Shown: positions 22,779 to 32,430, counted from the first letter of the stretch. The stretch is DNA of 38,134 bases from Lentisphaeria bacterium (GCA_016287975.1 JAEEXV010000297.1:1-38134), one strand, 5' to 3'. Numbers and translations: made by a program. The notes: generated by a model not told the origin, from the sequence alone.

Positions 22779-24412
22779 AGACCAACCGCTGGCTCGCGCT
22801 CCGGCTCGCGGGCGCCGTCGGGGCGGCCTTCCTCGCCTCGCTCACCCTCACCTGGATCCTGCATGACCAGATGACGGCGCGCGCCGCGAACCGCCTCATC
22901 GACATCGCCTTCGGGGACATTGAGAACGCCATCCGCGAGGCCGTCGACCGCCGCCTCGTCCGCCAGGCGATGCTCTTCCGCGACCATCTGCCCGCCCTGC
23001 GCGCCGAACCAGTCTGGGCCAATCCAAAGGACGCCTGCCCGCGACTGCGCGAACTCGCGAACGAACTCCTCGTGGACGACCTCTGCGTGGTCGACGCCAA
23101 CGGCATCCTCACCCACAGCACGGACCCGCGCGACCTCGGATATGACTTCAAGACGATCGGCGGCCAGGCCGCAGGATTCCGGCCGCTGCTGGACCGCGAG
23201 ACGGAAATCACGCAGCCGATCCTCCCGAACACCCGCACTGGCGAAAAGATCAAATACGTGGGCGTGTGGCTGCCCGAGGGCGGCTTCGTCCAGGCTGGAT
23301 GCCGCGAGGAGTCGTTGCGGCGGCTCGCGCGCTCCGCCGTCACAGGCCTCACCCACAACCGCCACGTGAGCGGCAAGGATGGCTACCTTGTCATCACCAC
23401 CGCAGGCGGCACCATCATCTCGCACCTCGACCCCACCTTCGAAAGCGGCCAGTGGCGCGGGCCAGACGCGAACTGCTACTGGCAGCGGCACGTCGTCGAG
23501 GGCTTTCCCGTCTACGCGATCATCCCGAGGCACGCAGCCATCGTCGAACGGCGCGTCCTCGTCGGCATCTCCGCGTTCCTCAACGCCGCCGCGCTCGTCC
23601 TCGCGGCCGTCCTGGTCGGCATCGTCATCGCGCACTGGGTGCGCGCCCAGGTCCGCGCACGCCGCGCCAAAGAGCTGGCGATGGCCTCCGACATCCAGGA
23701 AAACGCCATCCCGCGCGTGTTCCCCCCCTTCCCCGAGGAACGTCGGATGGACCTCTTCGCAAGCATAGAGCCAGCGCGCGAAATCGGCGGCGACTTCTAC
23801 GACTTCTATTTCACGGGTCCGGACAAGCTCGCCTTCCTCATCGCCGACGTGAGCGACAAGGGCGTCCCCGCCGCGCTCTTCATGATGCGGGCCAAGACGC
23901 TCCTCAAAAACCTCGCGCAGACGGGACGCCCCCTCGCCGACGCCGTGGCCGCGGCCAATGAGGCGCTCTGCGAGGGCAACGCCGCGAACATGTTCGTCAC
24001 CGCGTGGATCGGCGAGATCGACCTTGGCTCGGGAACCGTCCACTACGTGAACGCAGGCCACAACCCGCCCGTCGTCCTCCGCGTGAAGGACGGCGCCGCC
24101 TCGTATCTGCGCTCGCGGCCAGGGCTGGCCCTGGGCGCGATAGCGGGCGCGAAATACCGCACGGGCGAAATCACGCTCGAGCCAGGCGACGCAATCTACC
24201 TCTACACGGATGGCCTGACCGAGCAGACCGACCCGCGCGGCGAACTCTTCGGCGAGGAACGGCTGCTGAACATCCTCGCGGGTGGCGCCGTCCTCGCGCA
24301 CCCTGAAAAATGCACCGACACCGTCCTCGCTGGCGTCGCGGCCCACGCCGCCAGCGCGCCGCAGTCCGACGACCGCACCCAGCTGCTCCTCGTCTGGCAT
24401 GGCCGCCTCTGA
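22775..24412 (+). CDS. Membrane sensor with SpoIIE/RsbU-type serine phosphatase domain
   Basis: This 545-residue protein has TM1 at about 8-28, a periplasmic sensor region of about 230 residues (LLVDDLCVVDANGILTHSTD resembles a Cache-type fold), and TM2 at about 260-287. A cytoplasmic PPM/SpoIIE phosphatase domain follows from about 300. Metal-binding and signature stretches are EIGGDFYDFYF, IADVSDKGVPAALFMMRAK, NAGHNPPVVLR and YTDGLTEQTDPRGELFGEERL. Relatives dephosphorylate anti-sigma-factor antagonists (STAS proteins) in partner-switching pathways; no STAS or kinase gene is in the window. The start overlaps the stop of the binding-protein gene (ATGA), indicating translational coupling and a shared function. 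Confidence 0.87.
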   Translation: MKTNRWLALRLAGAVGAAFLASLTLTWILHDQMTARAANRLIDIAFGDIENAIREAVDRRLVRQAMLFRDHLPALRAEPVWANPKDACPRLRELANELLVDDLCVVDANGILTHSTDPRDLGYDFKTIGGQAAGFRPLLDRETEITQPILPNTRTGEKIKYVGVWLPEGGFVQAGCREESLRRLARSAVTGLTHNRHVSGKDGYLVITTAGGTIISHLDPTFESGQWRGPDANCYWQRHVVEGFPVYAIIPRHAAIVERRVLVGISAFLNAAALVLAAVLVGIVIAHWVRAQVRARRAKELAMASDIQENAIPRVFPPFPEERRMDLFASIEPAREIGGDFYDFYFTGPDKLAFLIADVSDKGVPAALFMMRAKTLLKNLAQTGRPLADAVAAANEALCEGNAANMFVTAWIGEIDLGSGTVHYVNAGHNPPVVLRVKDGAASYLRSRPGLALGAIAGAKYRTGEITLEPGDAIYLYTDGLTEQTDPRGELFGEERLLNILAGGAVLAHPEKCTDTVLAGVAAHAASAPQSDDRTQLLLVWHGRL

Positions 24413-24562
24413 TCCCCGTCGCAAGTCGCCGCCGCGCGTGACGCCTCGACCGCCCAGACGGACCCCGACGCCCCCTCCCAGCGGAGATTGAACCGACAGG
24501 ACGGCAGGCCGAATGAACGAAAGGCAACGGCAATCCAATCGAAACCACCACCCTCGAAGAAC

Positions 24563-26611
24563 ATGACGATGACCAATATGCACTACCGCACCATCAGCTG
24601 GTGGATGACCTGGGAAGACCTCGATTTCCCGAACACCAGCATCGAACGCAAGATCCGCGCCCGCGCCAAGGCCGCCCATGAGGCAGGCGTCGAAATGGTC
24701 ATTCTCTTCGGATTCCATTTCCGCTGGGACTTCGTCTGCTGCTTCGAGACCGTCAACGCGCTCATCCGCTTCATCACCGACTGCTGCCACGAATACGGCA
24801 TCAAGGTCCTCGACCACCACTCCTGCACCCTCGCCCACCGCCCCCGCGACTGGAACGGCCGCGTCGACACCTTCATCCGCAACCACCACCACGTCCCATT
24901 CACCCCCGACCGCGAGGTCTACGAATATCTCCAGTACAACGGCACCCGCCTCGCCTCCTGGCGCGAGCGCCGCGTCGACGACGGCACCCCCGTCTTCCTG
25001 ACCGCCTACCAATGCGAACTCTACTGCACCAACAACCCCGACTTCGTCGCCGCATACTGCAGCTACGTCGCCCGACTCTTCCGCGAAACGGGAATCGACG
25101 GCGTGATGTCCGACGACATCGGGCGCTACGCCCACTGGGCCGCCTGCGGCTGCGACCACTGCCGCAGCTCCTTCCGCCAGCTCACTGGCAAGACCCTCCC
25201 CCCCGCCCACGACCAGTCCTTCTGGGGCAACTACGACAACCCCGACTTCCGCGCCTGGGTCGACTTCCGCGAGCAGGTCCCCGTCAACTTCCTCCACGCC
25301 GTCCGCAACGCCATCCCCAGGGACGCCCTCCTCACCAGCTGCTGCTCTGGCTCCGTCAGCAAGATCCATGACGCATGCGTCATCGACATCGCCCTCTGGG
25401 CCAGGGAACTCAACACCCTCATGCTTGAAATGTGCGGCTCACTCACCGACGACAACGGCATGGCCGCCCGCGCCGCCGACGTCCTCCTCGAACACCAGCT
25501 CGGACGCAGCCACGGCAAGGGCGTCCTCGGCCTGGGCTACGCCTACTATCCCGACGAGGCCTTCCTCGTCTGGTCCTTCGACCGCTTCCTCAACAACGAC
25601 ATCTGGATCTCCTCCCACAAGACCCGCCTCGGCATCGGCTACGACGAGCAGAAACTCCTCCCCGACGAACCCGAGATGGTCAAGGAGGCCTTCCTCTACG
25701 AAAAGGCCCACCAGGAGCTCTTCGAGGTCGAGGACATCACCCGCGTCGGACTCTACCTCAACACCGCCTCCCGCAGCTTCAACGGCGACGCCGCCGAGGA
25801 CTACTCCGCAGGCATCATCCGCCTCGCCAAGGACACCTACAACGCCAGCCTCCCCTTCACCATGCAGGCCGAGGTCCCCGCCCCCGACGAAATCCCGTTC
25901 CTCGTCGTCGCCGACGCGGGCTGCCTCTCCGACGCCGAACTCGTGGAACTCGATGAATACCGCAAAAACGGCGGCACCCTCATCCTCACGGGCCCCTGCG
26001 GCCTCCGCGACCAGCTCGGCAACGACCGCGCCGACACCCCACTCGCCAAATACGGCATCACCCAGCGCTTCCCGAAACTCGACCGCTCCAACCCAGACTT
26101 CGACAAGTTCTTCCTCTTCTGGGGCTGGGACATCCACCGCGACATCCCCGCCGCCATCGAGTACGACGGCGATGCGGGCGCACCCGACAGCCACGGCTTC
26201 TTCCACCTCGGCGAACGACTCCTCTGGACCCCCGCGCGCATGCACGTCGACGCCAATCGCAAGACCCTCGTCGACGCCCTCCGCGACATGCTCCCGCCCC
26301 TCCCCGTCCAAGCCTCCCTCCCCGCGGACGTCCTCCACCGCCTCTACCGCGCCAAGGACGGCGGCTTCATCCTCCACTGCATGCCCACCAACATGCAGTA
26401 TACCTATCACGAGACCCTCCGCTTCCAGGGCCGCGGCAAGCCCATCGTCAAGTCCGTCACCTACCCAGGCCTCCACGGCACCCTCGCCCTCCAGGGCGAC
26501 TTCCGCGAAGCCACCCTCTTCTCACCCGACCTCGACGCCCCCCGCCCCCTCCAGAACGGCACCGTATCCCTCGACGGCCTGCGCCGGTTCTTCACCGTGC
26601 GCATCCAATAG
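24563..26611 (+). CDS. Putative glycoside-hydrolase-like protein (GHL/beta-galactosidase-like)
   Basis: A 682-residue protein without a signal peptide. The N-terminal ~400 residues look like a TIM barrel of the hypothetical glycosyl hydrolase (GHL) group: HYRTISWWMTWEDLDFPNTS, FHFRWDFVCCFETVN, ETGIDGVMSDDIGRYAHWAA and a CGCDHC cluster. Residues about 400-560 resemble the glutamine-amidotransferase-like domain found after the barrel in GH42 enzymes (VVADAGCLSDAELVELDEYR). GVMSDD could supply an acidic catalytic residue, but substrate and activity cannot be stated. ATG 24563 was chosen as the first plausible start near the conserved N-terminus; 24569 and 24578 are alternatives. The gene is convergent with the macroglobulin gene. 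Confidence 0.6.
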   Translation: MTMTNMHYRTISWWMTWEDLDFPNTSIERKIRARAKAAHEAGVEMVILFGFHFRWDFVCCFETVNALIRFITDCCHEYGIKVLDHHSCTLAHRPRDWNGRVDTFIRNHHHVPFTPDREVYEYLQYNGTRLASWRERRVDDGTPVFLTAYQCELYCTNNPDFVAAYCSYVARLFRETGIDGVMSDDIGRYAHWAACGCDHCRSSFRQLTGKTLPPAHDQSFWGNYDNPDFRAWVDFREQVPVNFLHAVRNAIPRDALLTSCCSGSVSKIHDACVIDIALWARELNTLMLEMCGSLTDDNGMAARAADVLLEHQLGRSHGKGVLGLGYAYYPDEAFLVWSFDRFLNNDIWISSHKTRLGIGYDEQKLLPDEPEMVKEAFLYEKAHQELFEVEDITRVGLYLNTASRSFNGDAAEDYSAGIIRLAKDTYNASLPFTMQAEVPAPDEIPFLVVADAGCLSDAELVELDEYRKNGGTLILTGPCGLRDQLGNDRADTPLAKYGITQRFPKLDRSNPDFDKFFLFWGWDIHRDIPAAIEYDGDAGAPDSHGFFHLGERLLWTPARMHVDANRKTLVDALRDMLPPLPVQASLPADVLHRLYRAKDGGFILHCMPTNMQYTYHETLRFQGRGKPIVKSVTYPGLHGTLALQGDFREATLFSPDLDAPRPLQNGTVSLDGLRRFFTVRIQ

Positions 26612-26702
26612 CGCCGCCGCATACGCCCGCCGGCTTTTCGCCGGCGGCACACAACCACCGCCCATTTTTCCACCCGGGGCCCCGCCGGCGGCGAGTTCTG
26701 TG

Positions 26703-26728
26703 CCGGGCCATTCTTGGCCCGGGCTTTT
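26703..26728. terminator. ATTCTT-loop hairpin, copy 3, with T-run: likely terminator between convergent genes
   Basis: Arms CCGGGCC (26703-26709) and GGCCCGG (26716-26722) enclose ATTCTT, followed by GC and TTTT (26725-26728). A second GC-rich hairpin (CCGCCGGC/GCCGGCGG around TTTTC, near 26629-26647) lies upstream. On the plus strand this can end the glycosidase-like transcript. The left flank TTCTGTG matches the other members of the hairpin family. Confidence 0.65.
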
Positions 26729-26732
26729 ACGC

Positions 26733-29700
26733 TCACTCCTGCAGCCGCCAAGTGGCGGCGCGGGTATTGGCGCAGAGTTCCGGTTGGTACATGCCGGCGA
26801 TGGTGGCGGGCCTGGCGAGGTATTGGCCCGGGGTCTCCGCCCGCAGGCGGTAGGTGAAATGCGTCGTGCCGCGCGGCAGCCATGCCAGGAAGAAGCGCAC
26901 CTCGGAATCGCGGTATTCGACATACGCGCCACTGCGCCAATCGTAGCCGCTGTGGCATTCGGTCGCCTCGAAGCCCGCGGGCTTGTGGTCGACCAGCATC
27001 AGGTATTCGCAGTCGTGGGAAGCCGAGACGGTCAACCGCACCTCGATGACCTCGCCGACCCGCACCGGCTGGACACCGTCGAGTTTCTCCCCGATACGCT
27101 TGCAGTTCCGGTTCAACTGCAGCGTGGTGCCGGTGGCGGGGGCGTGCTCCGCATCCAGGTCGTAGTATTCGATGCAGCCCGCGAAGTGCACCCGCATGGC
27201 TTCCGGACGCCGCAGCGCCAGCACATGCCGTCCAGCAGCCGCCACCGGCGCCGTGATGGTCCCGCCCTCCCCCAGTTCCTCCTGCCAGGTCAGCGGCCCC
27301 GTCGGCGTGATGACCGGCGCTCCATCCAGGGTAGCCGTGCAGGTGGCGGAGGCGCCGCCCCCGTCGGCCTCGGTGTATTCAAGGAGGGCGCGGACGACGG
27401 CGGCGGTGTCGATGGTCGAGCGCCAGCGTGTCCCCTCATAGCGGATCGCGAGCAGGTAGTTGACGACCTGCCCCGCCAGCCGGGAATTCCCCTCGGTACG
27501 CAACAGCAGCCGCAGGTAGTTGGCGTTGGCGGTGAAGCCGTCGCCGAACCACCGGAACCAGAAATCCCCCTCCACGCGCAAGTGGGCGGTGCAGTCCCCC
27601 TGGTTGACCGTCAGGTACTGGGCGACATTCTCGCACGCCTCGTGCCAGCGTTCGTCCTTCCCCGCGTGCAGCCCCAGCGCGAGGTCGACCTTCGCCGCGA
27701 CCAGGAGTTCCTTCTTGACGGCGAAGAGCCGGTCGGCGACCTGCGGCGAATAGGCGCCCGCCTCGGCCAGCACGCGGAAGACCAGCGCGTCCAAAGAATA
27801 GACCTCCTTCTCCTGCCGTCCGGCCAGCCACCGCGACAGCCAGTCGAGCGCGCGGGCGAGGTCCGGCACCTGCCCTTCCGACGGACAGGCCCAGGAGAGC
27901 GCCTCGGCTACCTGCGCGGTGATGAAGGGATCCGGGCGAGCCGGTCCGCCTTCCCCGCCAAACCAGTTCCAGCCGCCATGCAAGAACTGCCGACGCTTGA
28001 GTTCCTTCAGGCACCCCGTAATCCGGCGTTCAATGGCGCCCTCGTCCAATTCTCCCTGCGTCTGCACTGCCAGGAAGTCGCCCAATTTCAAACCCCGCGC
28101 CGCCAGCCACCGCCGCACTGCGAAGCCAGGGATTGCGCGGTGCGCCAACTGCTCCGCGCAATCCAAGCGGTAGCGCAGCAGATACGGCAGCGCCGCGACC
28201 GCCGCCGCCAACGGCGACGCCGTCACCTTCCCCGTGACCTTCGCGCTGCCCGGACGTATCTCCGCGGGCACCTCGAACGACATCCGCATTTCCGGCTGCT
28301 CCGGCTCCAGCACCCCGTGCAGGCTGCGCCGCCGCAGAAACCCCCGGTCCAGCACCGGTAGCGTGCGCGTCAGCGCGTCAGCGAAGCCGCCTTCCCTCTG
28401 CACACGCAGGGTCAACGCCGCTTCGCCGGGTTCGCGCGCCGTGACCGCCCAGGTCAGCCGCGCCTCGCCGTGCGCGGCCACCATCGTCTCGCAGACGGAA
28501 TCCGAGGCCAGCGCCAGCCGTCCGTCCGCCTCCAGTGTCGCGCTCACCCGCAGCGGCGCGTCGGTGATGTTGTCGACAAGCGCGTAGATGCAGCCGTCAT
28601 CCCCCTCGATGAAAAAGCGCGGCGTCTCCAGGCGCGACGACAACGGCAGCACCGTCGTCAACTCCGTGTGCGCCTCCCCCGCCAGCGCCTGCCGCGTGAA
28701 CGCCCACACCGCCACCCTCCACGAAGTCAGCGAATCCGGCAGCGGGATCTCGCACCGCGCGCACCCCGCCTCGTCCGTGTCCAGCCGCCCAATCCACAAC
28801 GCCGTGTCCCGGAAGTCGGAGCGCAGTGTGGGCGGAAGGCGCTGCGGCCCTTCTTCGGGCGCGTTGTCACACCCGAGGCAGCAGTCGTATCTGTCATGGG
28901 ATCTGGAGCCGTACGTGCCAGGGCCTCGAACTCCTGCCGTGTTATAATAACTCGGCCAATATTGACAATCCCAGAAAACCGATATGCAGTCTCGGCAGAA
29001 ATGCCAGATTTCGTGGGCAAAGCCGGACAAGGAGGCTTCCGAAAGTGCCTCCAGGGCGCGGTCAAAGACGGCGATGGCGAGCGTCGCCTGGGCCGGCGTC
29101 CCGTCCGGGGCCTTGACCTGCATGGCGCAGGAGACCGTGCCGCCCGGTTCGCAACTGTCCCGGTCCAGCGTCGCGGTGACCTGCAATTCACGGGACGGCG
29201 GCGGGATGTCCAGCCAGCGGGCCTGGCGGTGCATTTCCGCCTCCCAGAGCGACCAGGCGCTGACCCAGAAACCGGGCCTGTCCGTGGGCGCCATCGGAAT
29301 CTCCACCAGCGCATAATGACCGTTCAGTTGAATGACGCGGAACTCCGGCTGCGGGTCGTCTTCCCGCTGAATGGCCAGCGTCACCCACGCATTCGCATGG
29401 GCCGCGACCACCGCCAGCCGCGCGGCACAGGGTGCAGTGTAGGAGGATTGCTCCTGCAGCAATGCGAGGCCCTCGACCGACGGCACGGAAGCCTGTTCGT
29501 CCGGCGGGAGCACCGTAATCCATGCGGTCTTGGCGCATTCGCGGCGTCCGTCGGAAAACTCGGCCGTGTATTCGACCGCGTAGGCGCCGGCCTGTTCCAA
29601 GGCCAAGGTGCATTCATCCCGCCCGGTTACCTCCACGACCACGGTCGGCGGCACCACCTCATCGCACGGCTCCTCTTCATCCTCCGTCTCCCGTTCTTCC

Positions 29701-32270
29701 CGGTCGTCAATCTGCCGGAACGGCCTGGGCGTGAAGGAAAGGGTCTCCCGGAGCAACGGTATTTCCTGCTGGAGGAAATGCCGGCGCAGCCACCAGGTCA
29801 CGGGCGTCCCCTCCAGGCAGTACTCCCGGGGCGTGGAAAGTTCCAGTTCGGCATACGCGGCAACCAACGGGAATTCCCCCTCGGTTGCAACCACCCGCCC
29901 CGCCGCGTCATGCACCTCGGCCTGGACCCGGCAATTGTAGTTCCCCGTCGACTTGGCGGGCATCGTCACCGTGTATCGGAAACGCCCCTCCGCATCCAAC
30001 GGAAACTCGCGCTCCACCAAGGGGCGTTCCCGGCGTTCCCGATCAAACCACCAGCCCCAGAACTCCAGTTTCTCCAAGGCAATTTCCAGTTTCACCGTTC
30101 CCTGGTTGACCGGCGCGCCGAAAAACGTCCTGGCGAGACCGGTCACTTCCACCTTTTCTCCTGGAGATGCCTTCTCTTCCGGCAGTTGCAGAATCACCTC
30201 ATATTCCGGCTTGCGGTATTCCTCGACCTGGAAATGGTCAATGCAGGCAAGCCACAGTTCATTGCCTCCCTCCACCGCCACCCTCAGCTGCACTCTCCAT
30301 TGCCCCAGTTTGCACTCTGCAGGAAGTATCCATTCAAAAGCCGCCCCTCCGAAGGCATCCAGGCGCACTTCGTGAGTGGTCGTCTCACTGTGGGGATAGG
30401 GAGATTCCAATTCAATCACCGCCTTCTTGCCGCGCACCGGATTGTCACGCAGAGTCCCATCGCGGCGAATGAGGGCACAGAAGGCATGCATGCGCATCGT
30501 GTCTCCCGGGCGATAGACGGGACGGTCGAAACGGATGACACCACGCATTTCCTCCTGCCGGGAGGTGTGACGGTGACTGAAGATTGACTGCTCGGTATAG
30601 GCGATCCCGTATCGCTCGTCCATTGCGTAGATGTGATACTCCTTGTTGGCACTGAACTGAAGCGCAGGAAGGAATCCCTGGTCGTCGGTCGACCGGGACT
30701 GCTTCTTTTTCGGAGACTTTTCCGGCACGAAATGGACCTCGCATTTCTCGACGGGGCGTCCGCCAGTGGTCTCCAGCAACTGGAAACGCCCGTCAAACTC
30801 GACGAAGCGCATGCCGGGGAGTCCAAGAACCATGCAGGAGAAGCCTTCGGCGACCGCCGTCTTCACGAGGTAAAAGCCTGGTTCCTGTATCGGCAGTTCC
30901 ACACTCCATGACATTAATGCATGCGGATAGGATTCCGCCGGCAGACTGAAGTCACACTGCACGGGATCCCCTGCCAGACAGTCGGCATATCTCGTCAAAA
31001 ATGCCCGTTCATGGGGGAAAAACTCGGCATACATCTTCAACATTCCCCAGAAATTCAGATTGTTTTGCCAGAGTTTGCGGGGATCCAACCGGACAATGGT
31101 CAGTTTCAATGTCGAAAGATTGCGGAACTGGAACTGCAACCGACAAAGATTCCCGCAGGCCACTTCATGAAATGTCGTGAAGGATAACTGTGGTGCTGCC
31201 ACTGTCGCCAGCCACTTGTCGAGCGGCGCATCCTCGCAGACGACATCCCCGGCATCCAATAATGCCTGATACCATTCGGCCGCCGTTTCCAACTGCAAAC
31301 GCCCCTCGAAGATATTCCCGATGGCGGCAATGACTTTCGTCTGCATCTCCTCATACGACAGGCGTTCCCCCGATACAGCCCGTGCGTGCAACGCCGCCAA
31401 AATCTCCTGGAAATCCAACCGTGGCTTTTGCAGCGCCATCATAGAGAACGCCCGCAGATACAGGAGAAGCGGCGCGTATTCGGCGGGAACGGTGCGCTTT
31501 CCCCATGTCCCGCCCTCCCCCTTCACCAGAATCTCATCCGCGTGCAACCCACGCAACAGTTCCACCGGGCAATCCAGATCCCCCCTCACCTCTGGCAACA
31601 GAGCATTGCCGTATGTCTTCGCGCGTTCCCGCAAGGCCCAGGCCTCCTCCTCCGGGCCGATGGCCGCCAATTGCGCCATCAGCCACTCCCAGCGCTCGCC
31701 ATCGTCCACCGCCGTCTCCCAGGAGGCGGGAATGGCGAAAAACGTCGCCTTGGACACCTCGTCCTCATCCTCTTCCGGTTCCCACGCTTCTTCCAGTGTC
31801 TTGCATTCTCCCGCCTTCGGACGTTTCCATAATGTGAATCGCCCCTTCATTCGGGCAAGGCCGGTATTCAACTGAGACGCCAGCGTTTTCAGCAATGGCG
31901 CGTGTGCCGGCGCGGGAAATGATGCCTCCGACCTGGCCACTTGAAACGCCTCCCCGTAGAGCGCTTTCGCCATTTGGTGGGCGTCCTCCTCTGCGGAAAA
32001 CCAGTCTTGGTAATACGTGCCATAGCCTTTGGCAAGAGTTTCCAGCGTCTCCCATTTGCCTTCGCAAAGGCGCAGCAGCCCACGTGCCTCCCGTATCCAA
32101 TCCTTCCACGCCGACAACTTCTTGCAGCAGGTCACATAGCGCTGGATCCACTCGGCGAACTCCGCGGCGGGCAGCGTCTCCGCCAATTTCGGCATCAACT
32201 GCAATAGCGGATTCCGGACTGTCTTCCAGTTCCCCTTGTCATACTCGCGTTTCAATGTCTCCAGATCCAT
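26733..32270 (-). CDS. Giant alpha-2-macroglobulin-family protein with thioester motif, no signal peptide
   Basis: This 1845-residue protein resembles bacterial alpha-2-macroglobulins, protease-trapping proteins. The N-terminal ~400 residues are Trp/Leu/Glu-rich helices (GNWKTVRNPLLQLMPKLAET). MG-type beta domains follow (RFDRPVYRPGDTMRMHAF near residue 580; VEEYRKPEYEVILQL). The thioester site is CAEQ at 1371-1374 in YRLDCAEQLAHRAIPGF, and a helical thioester domain comes next. The MG10-like C-terminus contains DHKPAGFEATECHSGYDWRS and AETPGQYLARPATIAGMYQP. ATG 32270 has GGGAGGAG upstream. Unlike periplasmic YfhM-type proteins there is no signal peptide or lipobox, and pbpC is not adjacent. 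Codon use and CCGG density differ sharply from its neighbours, and the 5' part is more AT-rich, both signs of transfer. It may act in the cytoplasm or be exported without a Sec signal. Confidence 0.87.
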   Translation of the reverse strand: MDLETLKREYDKGNWKTVRNPLLQLMPKLAETLPAAEFAEWIQRYVTCCKKLSAWKDWIREARGLLRLCEGKWETLETLAKGYGTYYQDWFSAEEDAHQMAKALYGEAFQVARSEASFPAPAHAPLLKTLASQLNTGLARMKGRFTLWKRPKAGECKTLEEAWEPEEDEDEVSKATFFAIPASWETAVDDGERWEWLMAQLAAIGPEEEAWALRERAKTYGNALLPEVRGDLDCPVELLRGLHADEILVKGEGGTWGKRTVPAEYAPLLLYLRAFSMMALQKPRLDFQEILAALHARAVSGERLSYEEMQTKVIAAIGNIFEGRLQLETAAEWYQALLDAGDVVCEDAPLDKWLATVAAPQLSFTTFHEVACGNLCRLQFQFRNLSTLKLTIVRLDPRKLWQNNLNFWGMLKMYAEFFPHERAFLTRYADCLAGDPVQCDFSLPAESYPHALMSWSVELPIQEPGFYLVKTAVAEGFSCMVLGLPGMRFVEFDGRFQLLETTGGRPVEKCEVHFVPEKSPKKKQSRSTDDQGFLPALQFSANKEYHIYAMDERYGIAYTEQSIFSHRHTSRQEEMRGVIRFDRPVYRPGDTMRMHAFCALIRRDGTLRDNPVRGKKAVIELESPYPHSETTTHEVRLDAFGGAAFEWILPAECKLGQWRVQLRVAVEGGNELWLACIDHFQVEEYRKPEYEVILQLPEEKASPGEKVEVTGLARTFFGAPVNQGTVKLEIALEKLEFWGWWFDRERRERPLVEREFPLDAEGRFRYTVTMPAKSTGNYNCRVQAEVHDAAGRVVATEGEFPLVAAYAELELSTPREYCLEGTPVTWWLRRHFLQQEIPLLRETLSFTPRPFRQIDDREERETEDEEEPCDEVVPPTVVVEVTGRDECTLALEQAGAYAVEYTAEFSDGRRECAKTAWITVLPPDEQASVPSVEGLALLQEQSSYTAPCAARLAVVAAHANAWVTLAIQREDDPQPEFRVIQLNGHYALVEIPMAPTDRPGFWVSAWSLWEAEMHRQARWLDIPPPSRELQVTATLDRDSCEPGGTVSCAMQVKAPDGTPAQATLAIAVFDRALEALSEASLSGFAHEIWHFCRDCISVFWDCQYWPSYYNTAGVRGPGTYGSRSHDRYDCCLGCDNAPEEGPQRLPPTLRSDFRDTALWIGRLDTDEAGCARCEIPLPDSLTSWRVAVWAFTRQALAGEAHTELTTVLPLSSRLETPRFFIEGDDGCIYALVDNITDAPLRVSATLEADGRLALASDSVCETMVAAHGEARLTWAVTAREPGEAALTLRVQREGGFADALTRTLPVLDRGFLRRRSLHGVLEPEQPEMRMSFEVPAEIRPGSAKVTGKVTASPLAAAVAALPYLLRYRLDCAEQLAHRAIPGFAVRRWLAARGLKLGDFLAVQTQGELDEGAIERRITGCLKELKRRQFLHGGWNWFGGEGGPARPDPFITAQVAEALSWACPSEGQVPDLARALDWLSRWLAGRQEKEVYSLDALVFRVLAEAGAYSPQVADRLFAVKKELLVAAKVDLALGLHAGKDERWHEACENVAQYLTVNQGDCTAHLRVEGDFWFRWFGDGFTANANYLRLLLRTEGNSRLAGQVVNYLLAIRYEGTRWRSTIDTAAVVRALLEYTEADGGGASATCTATLDGAPVITPTGPLTWQEELGEGGTITAPVAAAGRHVLALRRPEAMRVHFAGCIEYYDLDAEHAPATGTTLQLNRNCKRIGEKLDGVQPVRVGEVIEVRLTVSASHDCEYLMLVDHKPAGFEATECHSGYDWRSGAYVEYRDSEVRFFLAWLPRGTTHFTYRLRAETPGQYLARPATIAGMYQPELCANTRAATWRLQE

Positions 32271-32378
32271 AGATACTCCTCCCTTATCAATCGCGTAGTT
32301 CCCCATGAGGGGCGGTTTCAACGCCATTTCGCCATGCCGGCTTCACCAGCGTATCTTAAAAGAAGCGGAAAACGCTAT

Positions 32379-32408
32379 ACTATAGAGGCGATTTCCCAAA
32401 TGCCACAA
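32379..32408 (-). promoter_or_regulatory. Candidate promoter of the macroglobulin gene
   Basis: On the minus strand TATAGT (32384-32379) is a good -10, and TTGTGG (32408-32403) lies 18 bases upstream as a partial -35. The leader to ATG 32270 would be about 100 bases. The 412-base gap to the divergent gene at 32683 otherwise holds the GATTC array and no credible gene. Confidence 0.4.
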
Positions 32409-32430
32409 TCCATCTGGCACCGATTAAACA

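Noticed and set aside
22688..25369. 893-codon frame on the minus strand opposite the binding protein, phosphatase and glycosidase-like genes
   Set aside because: It is a shadow of real genes with recognisable motifs; the product is low-complexity Val/Asp/Glu/Gly sequence.
25368..28361. 997-codon plus-strand frame spanning the glycosidase-like gene and the macroglobulin 3' part
   Set aside because: It crosses two real genes on different strands and a terminator, and its Ser/Pro/Thr/Arg-rich translation has no homology pattern.
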